Shown here piece by piece: positions 1-7,177 of a stretch of 38,568 nucleotides of DNA. The stretch is taken from positions 1-38,568 of the forward strand of contig JAMFSE010000108.1 of assembly GCA_026225115.1 (NCBI GenBank). Direction: 5' to 3'. A program made the translations under genes and the position numbers. The notes below the pieces were generated by a model, which was given only the letters and a program-made list of their open reading frames with translations, was not told the origin of the DNA and searched no databases. The stretch comes from Rhodovastum atsumiense. GTDB taxonomy: Bacteria > Pseudomonadota > Alphaproteobacteria > Acetobacterales > Acetobacteraceae. The stretch's first letter is position 1; the number at the start of each line of letters is the position of its first letter.

Positions 1-704
1 GCTCCGTCGGCATCGGCTTCGCCATCCCGTCGGCCATGGTGCAGCCGGTCGTCGAATCGCTGAAAACCACCGGCACCATCAAGCGCGGCTGGCTTGGTAT
101 CAGCTCGCAGGACGTGACGCCCGAAATCCAGAAAATGCTGCAGCTGCCGGCGGTCTCCGGCGCGCTCATCGGCGGCGTCACCAAAGCCGGGCCGGCACAT
201 GACAGACTGCAGCCGGGCGACGTCCTGGTCGCCTTGAATGGCGCACCCATCACCAACACCCGCTCGTTGATGATCCGCACCGCGCAGATCCTTTCCGGCC
301 AAAAAGCCAAGGCGCAATTCTACCGCGACGGCAGCCTGCAAACGGCCGAACTCACCGTCGCCGTCCCGCCGGCCGACACGCCACCCGGCGTCGCCCAGGT
401 CGCCACCCCGCCCAACATCAACCTCGCCGCCATCGGCACCGCCATCTCGGCCGCCTCCTCGCCAAACGGCCTCACCGTCGTCGCGGTCGACCCGCACGGT
501 CCGGCCGCAAAAGCCGGCCTGGTCGCCGACAACACCATCGCCGCCGTCGGCGCCAACGCGGTCACCTCGCCCATCACCTTGCGCGACCAACTGGCCGACC
601 TCGCCAAAGCCCACCAGCCCGTCGCCGTCCTGCTGGTCAGCGGCTATGACTCCTCGGGCACCGACCCCGGGCCCCGTTGGCTGCCGGTCACGCTGGCAAA
701 GTAA
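1..704 (+). CDS. HtrA/DegP-family periplasmic serine protease, C-terminal part (5' truncated)
   Basis: The frame is open from the window edge (first full codon at 3) and gives 233 visible residues. The first residues read GIGFAIPS, the end of the S1C trypsin-like domain of DegP/DegQ proteins just before the PDZ region, so the catalytic His-Asp-Ser lie outside the window. PDZ1 starts near residue 29 (RGWLGIS) and carries the ligand-loop pattern LQPGDVLVALNG near residue 69. PDZ2 occupies about residues 135-230 (GLTVVAVDPHGPAAKAGL). The family are periplasmic quality-control proteases and chaperones that degrade misfolded envelope proteins, with PDZ domains governing substrate binding and oligomer state. 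The gene ends with TAA directly before a repeat-type terminator. Family assignment is firm; which paralogue (DegP, DegQ or MucD-like) cannot be told from this part. Confidence 0.9.
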   Translation, partial: SVGIGFAIPSAMVQPVVESLKTTGTIKRGWLGISSQDVTPEIQKMLQLPAVSGALIGGVTKAGPAHDRLQPGDVLVALNGAPITNTRSLMIRTAQILSGQKAKAQFYRDGSLQTAELTVAVPPADTPPGVAQVATPPNINLAAIGTAISAASSPNGLTVVAVDPHGPAAKAGLVADNTIAAVGANAVTSPITLRDQLADLAKAHQPVAVLLVSGYDSSGTDPGPRWLPVTLAK

Positions 705-768
705 GCGGTTCTTTTTCTGCAGAAAAAGAACCAAAAAGACTCTTTTGAACCCGGTCCACGGGCGCCGG
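705..768 (+). terminator. Gene-end repeat (Family 2), copy 1, after the HtrA-type gene
   Basis: A perfect 26-nt AT-rich dyad at 707-732 (arms GGTTCTTTTTCTG) is followed by an A-run, GACTCTTTT and a GC-rich part (CCCGG, GGCGCC). It starts at the stop codon. The same order of parts recurs at 11098-11173, twice in 15175-15306 and at 22957-23022, so it is a repeated module. Termination is inferred from position and structure. Confidence 0.65.
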
Positions 769-915
769 AACGGCGAAACCCCAATACCCACAATTGACAC
801 CATCCACGCCTTAATTTCCGCCAAACCTCTTAGCTCGTAGGGGGTTTAGCGGCGCGCTAACCCACCCGTTCTCTATGCACTGGGCGAAGAAGCATTTGCT
901 CACTAATGTCTCGTA

Positions 916-1476
916 ATGATCATCCGACAAGCGGAACCGAGGGACGCACGCCACGTTGCAGAGATTCACACTGCGTCATGGCAATCGGCTTTCCATGGCA
1001 TCATGTCCGACGACTTTCTTGCGCGACAAAATGTCGAGAAGCGGGAGGCCGAATGGCTAAAAAACATAATGGATTATCCAGGTAATCTATTAATCATTTC
1101 TGATTCCGAATCAGATATCGTCGGGTTTTCGTGCAGCGGCCGTGTCGTCCGCCAAACGGAACACGCGTTCGACGGCCAAGTGTTTGGAATTCATGTTTCA
1201 CCTGTATCCAAGGGCCGCGGATACGGCCGGCAATTGATGACAGCATCCTTTAATTGGCTAGCTTCGCTAGGATGTAAAAATGCCTTTTTATGGACGCTAG
1301 AGGCAAATGACGACGCGCGCGGTTTTTACGAGGCGCTTGGAGGCAGAATAATAGCCCTAAAATCAGATAACTTCGGCGATCGCACGCTCGAAGAATTGGC
1401 TTATGGTTGGGAGACGCTTACGCTCGCGCGGAGGGGTCATTCTTGTACAACTAGCAGAGACGAGCCTTTAAGCTAA
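916..1476 (+). CDS. GNAT-family N-acetyltransferase
   Basis: The 186-residue protein has the GNAT fold: an N-terminal IRQAEPRDARHVAEIHTASW segment (beta1-alpha1), a beta4 strand with acetyl-CoA motif A near residues 93-108 (HVSPVSKGRGYG, matching Q/R-x-x-G-x-G/A), and motif B near 125-145 (TLEANDDARGFYEALGG). The family transfers an acetyl group from acetyl-CoA to an amine; the acceptor cannot be read from the sequence. Acceptors in the family include antibiotics, polyamines and protein N-termini. The gene stands alone between a terminator and the convergent rlmB. Its base composition is visibly more AT-rich than its neighbours (many TTA, AAT, ATA codons), suggesting recent acquisition. No strong Shine-Dalgarno sequence precedes the ATG. 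A likely cytoplasmic enzyme. Confidence 0.85.
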   Translation: MIIRQAEPRDARHVAEIHTASWQSAFHGIMSDDFLARQNVEKREAEWLKNIMDYPGNLLIISDSESDIVGFSCSGRVVRQTEHAFDGQVFGIHVSPVSKGRGYGRQLMTASFNWLASLGCKNAFLWTLEANDDARGFYEALGGRIIALKSDNFGDRTLEELAYGWETLTLARRGHSCTTSRDEPLS

Positions 1477-1483
1477 ATTTCTC

Positions 1484-2542
1484 TTACCCCAACGCCCGCG
1501 TCAACTCATACAACGCCACTGCTCCGGCCGCCGAAACATTGAGACTTTCCATCCCGCCCGGCATCGAAAGTGCTGCTATCTCATCACAGGTCTCGCGCGT
1601 CAGCCTTCGCATCCCCTCGCCCTCGCTGCCCAGCACCAGCGCCACGCGCCGACCGGCAAAGCCGGCCCCGTTCAACCGGTTCTCCGAAGCTCCATCCAAC
1701 CCGACCACCCAGACGTTGGACGCCTTCAGCACAATCAGCGCCCGGGAAATATTCACAATCCGCAACAACGGAATCAGCTCCAGCGCGCCGCTCGCCACCT
1801 TCGCCAGCGCCCCGGTCTCCTCCGGCGCATTGCGCTCCTGGGCGATCACCATCGCCGCCCCAAACGCCTGCGCCGTGCGCATCAGCGCGCCGATATTCCG
1901 CGGATCCGAAATCTGATCCAGCACCAGAATCGGCCCCGGCCGCTTCAGCGCATCCAGCAACGCCGGCGCCGCCAGCTGGTCCGTCAGCAGCGCCACGCCC
2001 TGATGCACAATCCCGCTGCCTGGCCGGGCTCCAAGCAACCGATCGATCCCATCCCGGGGCGCGATCTCCTGCTGAATCGGCCAGGGTTTCGGCAGCTCAG
2101 CCGCCAGTGCCGCATCCGCCTCTTCGGTGATCACCAGCCGCCGCAGCCGGCGCGCCGGATTGGCCAGCGCCGCCGCCACCGCATGGGTCCCGTACAGCCA
2201 GACCGCGCCATTCGGCACCGCCGGCGCCCGCTGCCCCCGCGAATGCCCATCCCGCGGCGGGCGATCCTGCGCGCCCCGCTCCTGCGGCCCGCGCTCCGGC
2301 CGTCCCCGATTCTCCTGCGGCCGCTCGGGCCGTCCCTCCGGCCGCGCCAGCGTCAGCTTCGGCCCGCCGAACTTCGGCTCACTCTTGCCCGCAGCCCCAT
2401 CGCGCCGCTCGCCGAACTTCGGCCGGTCCCCAGGTGAACCGCGCCCGCCGGCGCTGGCACCACCGCCATGGCCGCGATGCTGGCCGGCCGGCTTGCCGGA
2501 CTTGGGTCCCGATTTCGATCCTGGAGGGCGCTGCTGTGTCAT
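1484..2542 (-). CDS. rlmB: 23S rRNA (guanosine-2'-O-)-methyltransferase RlmB (TrmH/SpoU family)
   Basis: This SPOUT enzyme (352 residues) methylates the 2'-O of a conserved guanosine in the peptidyl-transferase region of 23S rRNA (G2251 in E. coli) using S-adenosylmethionine. About 110 N-terminal residues are low-complexity and rich in Gly, Arg, Pro and Lys, probably a disordered RNA-binding tail that E. coli RlmB lacks but many alphaproteobacterial versions have. The substrate-binding domain follows (VWLYGTHAVAAALANP). The SpoU motifs are all present: motif 1 DQISDPRNIGALMRTAQAFG, motif 2 LGSEGEGMRRL, motif 3 SLNVSAAGAVALYE at residues 333-346. These form the trefoil-knot cofactor site. Its place just upstream of tRNA-Tyr, tRNA-Gly, tRNA-Trp, secE and nusG matches the common alphaproteobacterial order, which supports RlmB over other TrmH paralogues. 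Confidence 0.9.
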   Translation of the reverse strand: MTQQRPPGSKSGPKSGKPAGQHRGHGGGASAGGRGSPGDRPKFGERRDGAAGKSEPKFGGPKLTLARPEGRPERPQENRGRPERGPQERGAQDRPPRDGHSRGQRAPAVPNGAVWLYGTHAVAAALANPARRLRRLVITEEADAALAAELPKPWPIQQEIAPRDGIDRLLGARPGSGIVHQGVALLTDQLAAPALLDALKRPGPILVLDQISDPRNIGALMRTAQAFGAAMVIAQERNAPEETGALAKVASGALELIPLLRIVNISRALIVLKASNVWVVGLDGASENRLNGAGFAGRRVALVLGSEGEGMRRLTRETCDEIAALSMPGGMESLNVSAAGAVALYELTRALG

Positions 2543-2609
2543 GGCGCTTCACTATCCCCCGGCCTTCGCGTTGACAACCAATGTCTAATCGCGGAAATGA
2601 CCCCCAGCC

Positions 2610-2695
2610 GGAAGGGTGCCCGAGTGGCTAAAGGGGGCGGACTGTAAATCCGCTGGCGTACGCCTACGTTGGTTCGAATCCAACCCCTTCCACCA
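2610..2695 (+). tRNA. tRNA-Tyr (anticodon GTA)
   Basis: An 86-nt tRNA with encoded CCA. The acceptor stem GGAAGGG/CCCTTCC is perfect. The anticodon loop CTGTAAA sits on the stem GGA/TCC. A long variable arm (CTGGCGTACGCCTAC) marks a class II tRNA, as expected for Tyr. The T-arm is GTTGG-TTCGAAT-CCAAC. Palindrome A begins inside the 3' CCA. Confidence 0.97.
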
Positions 2696-2837
2696 ACACC
2701 GGTTCAAAATGCACTCTGACGCGGCATCTGACGCGCATCTCCTGCGCTCCGGTGCTCACGGCCAGTAGGCCGCTCCGCTCCGGTGCTCGGATCTGCACGC
2801 CAGCTGCCCCGCCAGAGCCCATTTTGAACCGGTGTTG
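2694..2837 (-). repeat. Palindromic element A (Family 1), minus-strand orientation
   Basis: Outer arms are a perfect 18-bp inverted repeat (2694-2711 and 2820-2837) that continues imperfectly inward to about 49 bp per arm. The centre, 2742-2788, is the 47-nt core shared with elements B and C, here on the minus strand: GAGCACCGGAGCGGAGCG, a short stem CGGCC/GGCCG around TACT, then GAGCACCGGAGCGCAG. Of nine differences between the arms, four are transitions and all four become G-U pairs in minus-strand RNA; none do in plus-strand RNA. It abuts the tRNA-Tyr 3' end. Its function is unknown to me. Confidence 0.8.
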
Positions 2838-2942
2838 AATCGGCTCATCAACGGCGGGGTTTACTCATCTTGGCCTCTTGCCCTAGAGGTTTTTCAGAAT
2901 TCGGTATGGTGAGTCGAATAGGCCGCCAGAGCGAATTCTGAC

Positions 2943-3016
2943 GCGGGTGTAGCTCAACGGTAGAGTCCTAGCCTTCCAAGCTAGTTGTGCGGGTTCGATT
3001 CCCGTCACCCGCTCCA
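2943..3016 (+). tRNA. tRNA-Gly (anticodon TCC)
   Basis: A 74-nt tRNA with encoded CCA. Acceptor stem GCGGGTG/CACCCGC with discriminator T. The D-arm contains AGCTCAACGGTAGAG, the anticodon loop CTTCCAA reads TCC, and the T-arm is GCGGG-TTCGATT-CCCGT. A tuf gene often follows this tRNA in other proteobacteria; here palindrome B follows instead. Confidence 0.97.
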
Positions 3017-3030
3017 GTTTCCATTGCTCG

Positions 3031-3176
3031 GCCAGCCTGCTTGGAAATTCGCTCCGGTGGCCAAGCTGGGGCGTGTTTTGAGAACCGGCGCGCAGCGTAC
3101 GTAAGTACGTGAGCACCGGAAGCGCAAAAACGCGCCTCAGATTGGTCGCCGGAGTAGAATTACCAAGTAGGCTGGC
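3031..3176 (+). repeat. Palindromic element B (Family 1), between tRNA-Gly and tRNA-Trp
   Basis: Arms of about 50 nt start GCCAGCCTGCTTGG and end CCAAGTAGGCTGGC. The 47-nt core is at 3080-3126, with apical stem CGTAC/GTACG around GTAA and the motif GAGCACCGG downstream of it. Five of the mismatches between the arms are G-U compatible on the plus strand and none on the minus strand. The arms share no sequence with those of A or C. The element fills the gap where many relatives carry tuf. Confidence 0.8.
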
Positions 3177-3239
3177 AACCGCCGTACTTGACACGAACCC
3201 CCGTAAAGTGTGGAACGCCGCCTTGCGCTGGTTCGGACT

Positions 3240-3316
3240 AGGGGCGTAGCTCAATTGGCTAGAGCGCCGGTCTCCAAAACCGGAGGTTGAGAGTTCGAGA
3301 CCCTCCGCCCCTGCCA
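3240..3316 (+). tRNA. tRNA-Trp (anticodon CCA)
   Basis: A 77-nt tRNA with encoded CCA. Acceptor stem AGGGGCG/CGCCCCT with discriminator G. Anticodon stem CCGGT/ACCGG carries loop CTCCAAA, giving CCA. The T-arm is GAGAG-TTCGAGA-CCCTC. It precedes secE, the usual arrangement, and may be co-transcribed with it. Confidence 0.97.
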
Positions 3317-3412
3317 TCCTCCGGCGCATCGCGCGAAGGCGCGTAAGGGTTAACGTTAAAAATTTGAGTTTATTAAGTCGTGACTAGAAATGATTAGCGG
3401 AGTTCAGTTGGC

Positions 3413-3607
3413 GTGGCGCTAAAAGCGGTACAATTTTTCCGGGATGTCCGGACCGAGGCGAAGAAAACGACCTGGCCGTCGCGCAAGGAAACCTTGCAGA
3501 CAACCGGAATCGTGCTCGCCATGGTGGTGATCACAGCCATTTTCTTTCTGACTGTTGATCAGATTATCGGGGCCGGTATGCGGGCTCTTTTCGGCGTCGG
3601 CAGTTGA
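3413..3607 (+). CDS. secE: Preprotein translocase subunit SecE
   Basis: SecE is the small essential clamp subunit of the SecYEG channel in the inner membrane. This 64-residue protein is the short single-span form. An amphipathic N-terminal segment with the family signature (FFRDVRTEAKKTTWPSRKET, about residues 8-27) is followed by one membrane helix (about 30-52, GIVLAMVVITAIFFLTVDQI). The GTG start at 3413 is chosen because GGAG lies ten bases upstream and the protein then begins MALKAVQFF. nusG follows after 12 nt, so the pair is an operon. It is preceded by tRNA-Trp. Confidence 0.96.
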   Translation: MALKAVQFFRDVRTEAKKTTWPSRKETLQTTGIVLAMVVITAIFFLTVDQIIGAGMRALFGVGS

Positions 3608-3619
3608 GGTTTTATTAGA

Positions 3620-4150
3620 ATGGCCAAGCGTTGGTACGTATTGCATGTGTATTCCGGGTTCGAGAAAAAAATCGCCACCCAGATTCTCGAACAGGCGCAG
3701 CTGAAAGGCCTCGCCGACCAGATCGATGAAGTCGTGGTCCCCACCGAGGAAGTGGTCGAGATCCGCCGCGCCCAGAAAGTCAACGCCGAGCGCAAATTCT
3801 TCCCCGGCTACGTGCTGATCAAAATGGAACTGACCGACGACGCCTGGCATCTGGTCAAGGACGTGCCGAAAGTCACCGGCTTCCTGGGCACCAAAACCCG
3901 CCCCACCCCGATCTCGGATGCCGAAGCCGACCGCATCATCAAGCAGGCCCAGGAAGGTACCGAAAACCGCCGCCCCTCGATCATCTTCGAAATCGGCGAA
4001 CAGGTCCGCGTCGCCGACGGACCTTTTACAAGTTTCAATGGGGTCGTGGAAGAAGTCGACGAAGACAAGGGCCGCGTCAAAGTCTCGGTCTCCATCTTCG
4101 GCCGCTCCACCCCCGTCGACCTCGAATACGGCCAGGTCGAAAAGGTCTAA
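3620..4150 (+). CDS. nusG: Transcription termination/antitermination factor NusG
   Basis: A 176-residue NusG of normal length. The N-terminal NGN domain (about 1-115) binds the clamp helices of RNA polymerase and begins KRWYVLHVYSGFEKKIA. It also carries the segment FFPGYVLIKM and the VTGFLG motif. The C-terminal KOW domain (about 122-176, EIGEQVRVADGPFTSFNGVV) contacts Rho or ribosomal protein S10. It regulates elongation, Rho-dependent termination and transcription-translation coupling. The operon with secE is canonical. The next gene is not rplK: the ribosomal protein operon that nearly always follows in proteobacteria is missing, and palindrome C lies 23 nt after the stop. Confidence 0.97.
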   Translation: MAKRWYVLHVYSGFEKKIATQILEQAQLKGLADQIDEVVVPTEEVVEIRRAQKVNAERKFFPGYVLIKMELTDDAWHLVKDVPKVTGFLGTKTRPTPISDAEADRIIKQAQEGTENRRPSIIFEIGEQVRVADGPFTSFNGVVEEVDEDKGRVKVSVSIFGRSTPVDLEYGQVEKV

Positions 4151-4173
4151 CTTCTTAAAAAGACGCGGCTTTT

Positions 4174-4294
4174 CAGAAGTCGCTCGGGTGAGTCGCATGA
4201 CGGTGATTTTCGAGCACCGGAGTGGAGCGTACATAGATACGCGAGCACCGGAGCGCAGAAAATCGCCGTCAGGCGGCCACCCGAGCGACTTCTG
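4174..4294 (+). repeat. Palindromic element C (Family 1), after nusG
   Basis: Arms begin CAGAAGTCGCTCGGGTG and end CACCCGAGCGACTTCTG (17 bp perfect), extending to about 38 nt per arm. The 47-nt core at 4212-4258 has GAGCACCGGAGTGGAGCG, apical stem GCGTA/TACGC, then GAGCACCGGAGCGCAG. Two further arm differences are both G-U compatible on the plus strand. A separate small dyad (ATGCTGCCGCGCAGCAT) follows at about 4311. It could terminate secE-nusG, but there is no T-run. Confidence 0.8.
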
Positions 4295-4366
4295 CTACGC
4301 AAATCCCGCGATGCTGCCGCGCAGCATCCGGCTTGCAACCCTTCCCATTACGTCCACATTTGGCCG

Positions 4367-5452
4367 ATGGACCAACAGACGCCGATGGCGACAGCAACCC
4401 AGGCAATCGATCCCGCCCCGCGCCCCTGGAAGCGCCTCGCCCTCATCGCCGGCGGCATTCTAATCGTCATCGCCCTCATTATCTGGGCCATCTACTACTT
4501 CACCGTCGGCCAGTATTTCGTCTCCACCGATGACGCCTATATCGGCGCCGACACCACCATCATCGCCCCCAAAATCACCGGCTATGTCACCAACGTATTT
4601 GTCAAAAACAACCAGCCCGTCCAAAAAGGCCAGCTGCTGATCACCATCGACGACCGCGACTACCAGACAGCCCTGGCCGGCGCCAAAGCCGACATGCAGG
4701 CAGCCCAGGCCGCCATCCTCAGCGACCGCGCCCAGATTACCCTGCAGCAGGCCAAAATCGCCGCCGCCGCCGCCCAGGTCGAAGGCGACAAGGCCAAGCT
4801 CGCCTACGCCCAATCCGATGACCGCCGTTACGCCAGCCTCACCGCCTCGGGCGCGACCACCAAGCAGTCCTCCGAACAGGCAAGCACGGAATCGGAATCC
4901 GCCAAGGCAACGCTGGACGGCGATAACGCTGCCCTGCTCGGCGCCAAACTGCAGGTGAACGTGCTGACCGCCGCCCTTGCCCAGGCCAATGCCAGCCTCG
5001 CGCAATCCTACACCCGCGCCCAGCAATCCGCCCTCGACCTCAGCCATACCGAGGTCCGCGCCCCCTTCGCCGGCATCGTCGGCAACAAAACCGTGGCGCT
5101 GGGCGACTATCTCCTGCCCGGCACCCAGATCATGGCCATCGTCCCGCTGGACCAGATCTATGTGACCGCCAATTACAAGGAAACCCAGCTCGGCGGCGTC
5201 AAACCCGGGCAGAAGGTCAACATCATCGTCGACACCTTCCCCGGCCTCAAGGTCACCGGCCTGGTCGACAGCGTCTCGCCCTCCAGCGGCCAGGAATTCG
5301 CCCTCCTGCCGCCCGACAACGCCACCGGCAATTTCACCAAAATCGTCCAGCGCGTCCCGGTCAAAATCGACATCTACCTCAATAAGGACCTGATCGGTAA
5401 ACTGCTGCCCGGCATGTCGGTCGAACCCTCCATCGACACCCGACCGCATTAG
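4367..5452 (+). CDS. emrA: EmrA/HlyD-family membrane fusion protein of a multidrug efflux pump
   Basis: The periplasmic adaptor (361 residues) that links an inner-membrane DHA2 transporter to an outer-membrane channel. One N-terminal membrane anchor (about 23-45) is followed by the family start TDDAYIGAD (residues 54-62), the first lipoyl half (APKITGYVTNVFVKNNQPV), and a long alanine- and glutamine-rich coiled-coil hairpin (about 100-205). The second lipoyl half follows (LSHTEVRAPFAGIVGNKTV), then the beta-barrel domain (NYKETQLGGVKPGQKVNI). The EmrB-type transporter begins 8 nt after the stop, so they form an operon. No TolC-type gene or local regulator is present, so an outer-membrane partner must be encoded elsewhere. 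No clear Shine-Dalgarno sequence precedes the ATG at 4367. Substrates cannot be inferred. Confidence 0.92.
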   Translation: MDQQTPMATATQAIDPAPRPWKRLALIAGGILIVIALIIWAIYYFTVGQYFVSTDDAYIGADTTIIAPKITGYVTNVFVKNNQPVQKGQLLITIDDRDYQTALAGAKADMQAAQAAILSDRAQITLQQAKIAAAAAQVEGDKAKLAYAQSDDRRYASLTASGATTKQSSEQASTESESAKATLDGDNAALLGAKLQVNVLTAALAQANASLAQSYTRAQQSALDLSHTEVRAPFAGIVGNKTVALGDYLLPGTQIMAIVPLDQIYVTANYKETQLGGVKPGQKVNIIVDTFPGLKVTGLVDSVSPSSGQEFALLPPDNATGNFTKIVQRVPVKIDIYLNKDLIGKLLPGMSVEPSIDTRPH

Positions 5453-5460
5453 CCCGCCCG

Positions 5461-7026
5461 ATGCCCGATAACGAGCCAATCCCGCTTCGCAACAAGGCCG
5501 CGGTCGGCGGCGCTTTGCTCGGCGCCTTCATGGCGGTGCTCAACATCCAGGTCGTCAACACCTCGCTGCCGGACATTCAGGGCGGCATCGGCACCGGGCT
5601 CGACAACGGCGGCTGGATCTCCACCGCCTATCTCATCGGCGAGATCGTCGTCATCCCGCTCTCCGGCTGGCTCACCAATGTCTTCTCGCTGCGCCGCTAC
5701 CTCATCGCCAACACCATCCTGTTCCTGGTCTTCTCGGTCGCCTGCGGCCTCGTTTCGAACTTTCCCGAAATGGTGGTGCTGCGCGCCTTGCAGGGTTTTT
5801 CCGGCGGCGTGCTGATCCCGCTGGCGCTCACCTGCGTCCTCATCCTGCTGCCGCCTCGCGCCCGGCCGGTCGGCTTTGCCTGCTTCGCGCTCAGCGCCAC
5901 CTTCGCGCCCGCCATCGGCCCCACCATCGGCGGCTACATCACCGATCTGTTCGACTGGCGCTATATCTTCTTCCTCAATCTGGTCCCCGGCGCCATCATG
6001 CTCCCGGCCTTGATCTGGGGCCTGGAACCGGCCCCGATGCAGTTGAAAAAATTCGGCGAAGGCGACTGGTTCGGCATCATCACCATGGCCGTCGGCCTCA
6101 GCGCCCTGCAGATCGTGCTGGAAGAGGGCAACAAGGACGACTGGTTCGGCTCCGATTTCATCTTCCGCACCTCGATCATCTCCGCCGTCGCGCTGGTCGC
6201 CTTCCTCGTCATCGAACTGCGCAGCAAAGCCCCGCTGATCAACCTTCGCCTGTTCTCGTCACGCAATTTCACCCTCGTCACCATTGCCAACATGATGCTC
6301 GGCTTCACCTTGTATTCGGCAATTTACCTGATTCCGATCTACCTCTCACAATCTCACGGCTACAGCGCCCGGGAATCCGGCGCCGTCCTTGCCTGGGTCG
6401 GCCTGCCGCAATTGCTCATCATCCCCTGCATGCCCTGGCTGATGAAACGCATCGATGTGCGCTACCTGCTGCTCTTCGGCTTCGTCGTCTTTGCCTTCAG
6501 CACCTTCCTCAACATCCATCTCAACCCGAACTACAGCGGCCCGGAAATGTTCTGGCCGAACGTCATCCGCGCCGTCGGCCAGGCCACCATCTTCCCGACC
6601 ATCACCACCATCGTCACCGCCGGCCTCAAGCCGCAGGACAACGCCTCAGCCTCGGCTTTATTCAACATGCTGCGCAACCTCGGCGGCGCCATCGGCATCG
6701 CCGTCACCCAGACCTTCGTCACCAACCGCGAAAAATTCCACTCCGCGATCATCAACCCCCATGTCAGCCTGCTGCAACCCGCCACCCAGGAGCGCATCGC
6801 CATGCTGCAGCGCTATTTCGAATCCCGCGGCATTGCCGACCCCGCCACCGCCCAGCACCAGGCCATCATCGCCGTCGGCCGCACCGTCCAGGCCCAGGCC
6901 TATTACTTCGCCTACAGCGACGCCTTCGCTTTGCTGGGCTTCAGCATGGCCCTGGGCGCGGTCGCCGTTCTGTTCATAAAAAAACTCCCTCCACCCGCCC
7001 AAGGCGGCGGCGCTCCTGCGCATTAG
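5461..7026 (+). CDS. emrB: EmrB/QacA-type (DHA2) MFS multidrug transporter, 14 transmembrane segments
   Basis: A 521-residue inner-membrane drug:proton antiporter of normal length for DHA2 proteins. The start matches EmrB (GALLGAFMAVLNIQVVNTSL), with the DHA2 motif D-like segment in TM1. Motif A-type sequence follows TM2 (GWLTNVFSLRRYL), and motif C lies in TM5 (LSATFAPAIGPTIGGYITD), which marks antiporters. Later hydrophobic segments run to about residue 510, ending in a short cytoplasmic tail. It is expected to work with the EmrA protein encoded just upstream to move toxic compounds across both membranes. No terminator with a T-run follows. Confidence 0.93.
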   Translation: MPDNEPIPLRNKAAVGGALLGAFMAVLNIQVVNTSLPDIQGGIGTGLDNGGWISTAYLIGEIVVIPLSGWLTNVFSLRRYLIANTILFLVFSVACGLVSNFPEMVVLRALQGFSGGVLIPLALTCVLILLPPRARPVGFACFALSATFAPAIGPTIGGYITDLFDWRYIFFLNLVPGAIMLPALIWGLEPAPMQLKKFGEGDWFGIITMAVGLSALQIVLEEGNKDDWFGSDFIFRTSIISAVALVAFLVIELRSKAPLINLRLFSSRNFTLVTIANMMLGFTLYSAIYLIPIYLSQSHGYSARESGAVLAWVGLPQLLIIPCMPWLMKRIDVRYLLLFGFVVFAFSTFLNIHLNPNYSGPEMFWPNVIRAVGQATIFPTITTIVTAGLKPQDNASASALFNMLRNLGGAIGIAVTQTFVTNREKFHSAIINPHVSLLQPATQERIAMLQRYFESRGIADPATAQHQAIIAVGRTVQAQAYYFAYSDAFALLGFSMALGAVAVLFIKKLPPPAQGGGAPAH

Positions 7027-7177
7027 CAAGACGCGTCAAAAATGGCTGACAACGAACATAGTCGCCGCGGTTCGCTCGCAATGACCTAAGCTTATCAGGC
7101 CAGATTTCACACCGTCTTCACCGGTTTCGTGTAACAACGCTTCCGTTGTGACGAAAAATTTGTCAAAAACCTTAATC

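Noticed and set aside
2883-3329. A 148-codon minus-strand reading frame across tRNA-Gly, element B and tRNA-Trp
   Set aside because: It is the complement of two tRNA genes and a palindrome. Sequences such as LELSTSGFGDRRSSQLSY arise from tRNA antisense translation.
3419-5479. Long minus-strand reading frames opposite secE/nusG and emrA
   Set aside because: They mirror GC-rich codons of well-supported genes, are rich in Gly/Asp/Val from antisense bias, and have no family features.
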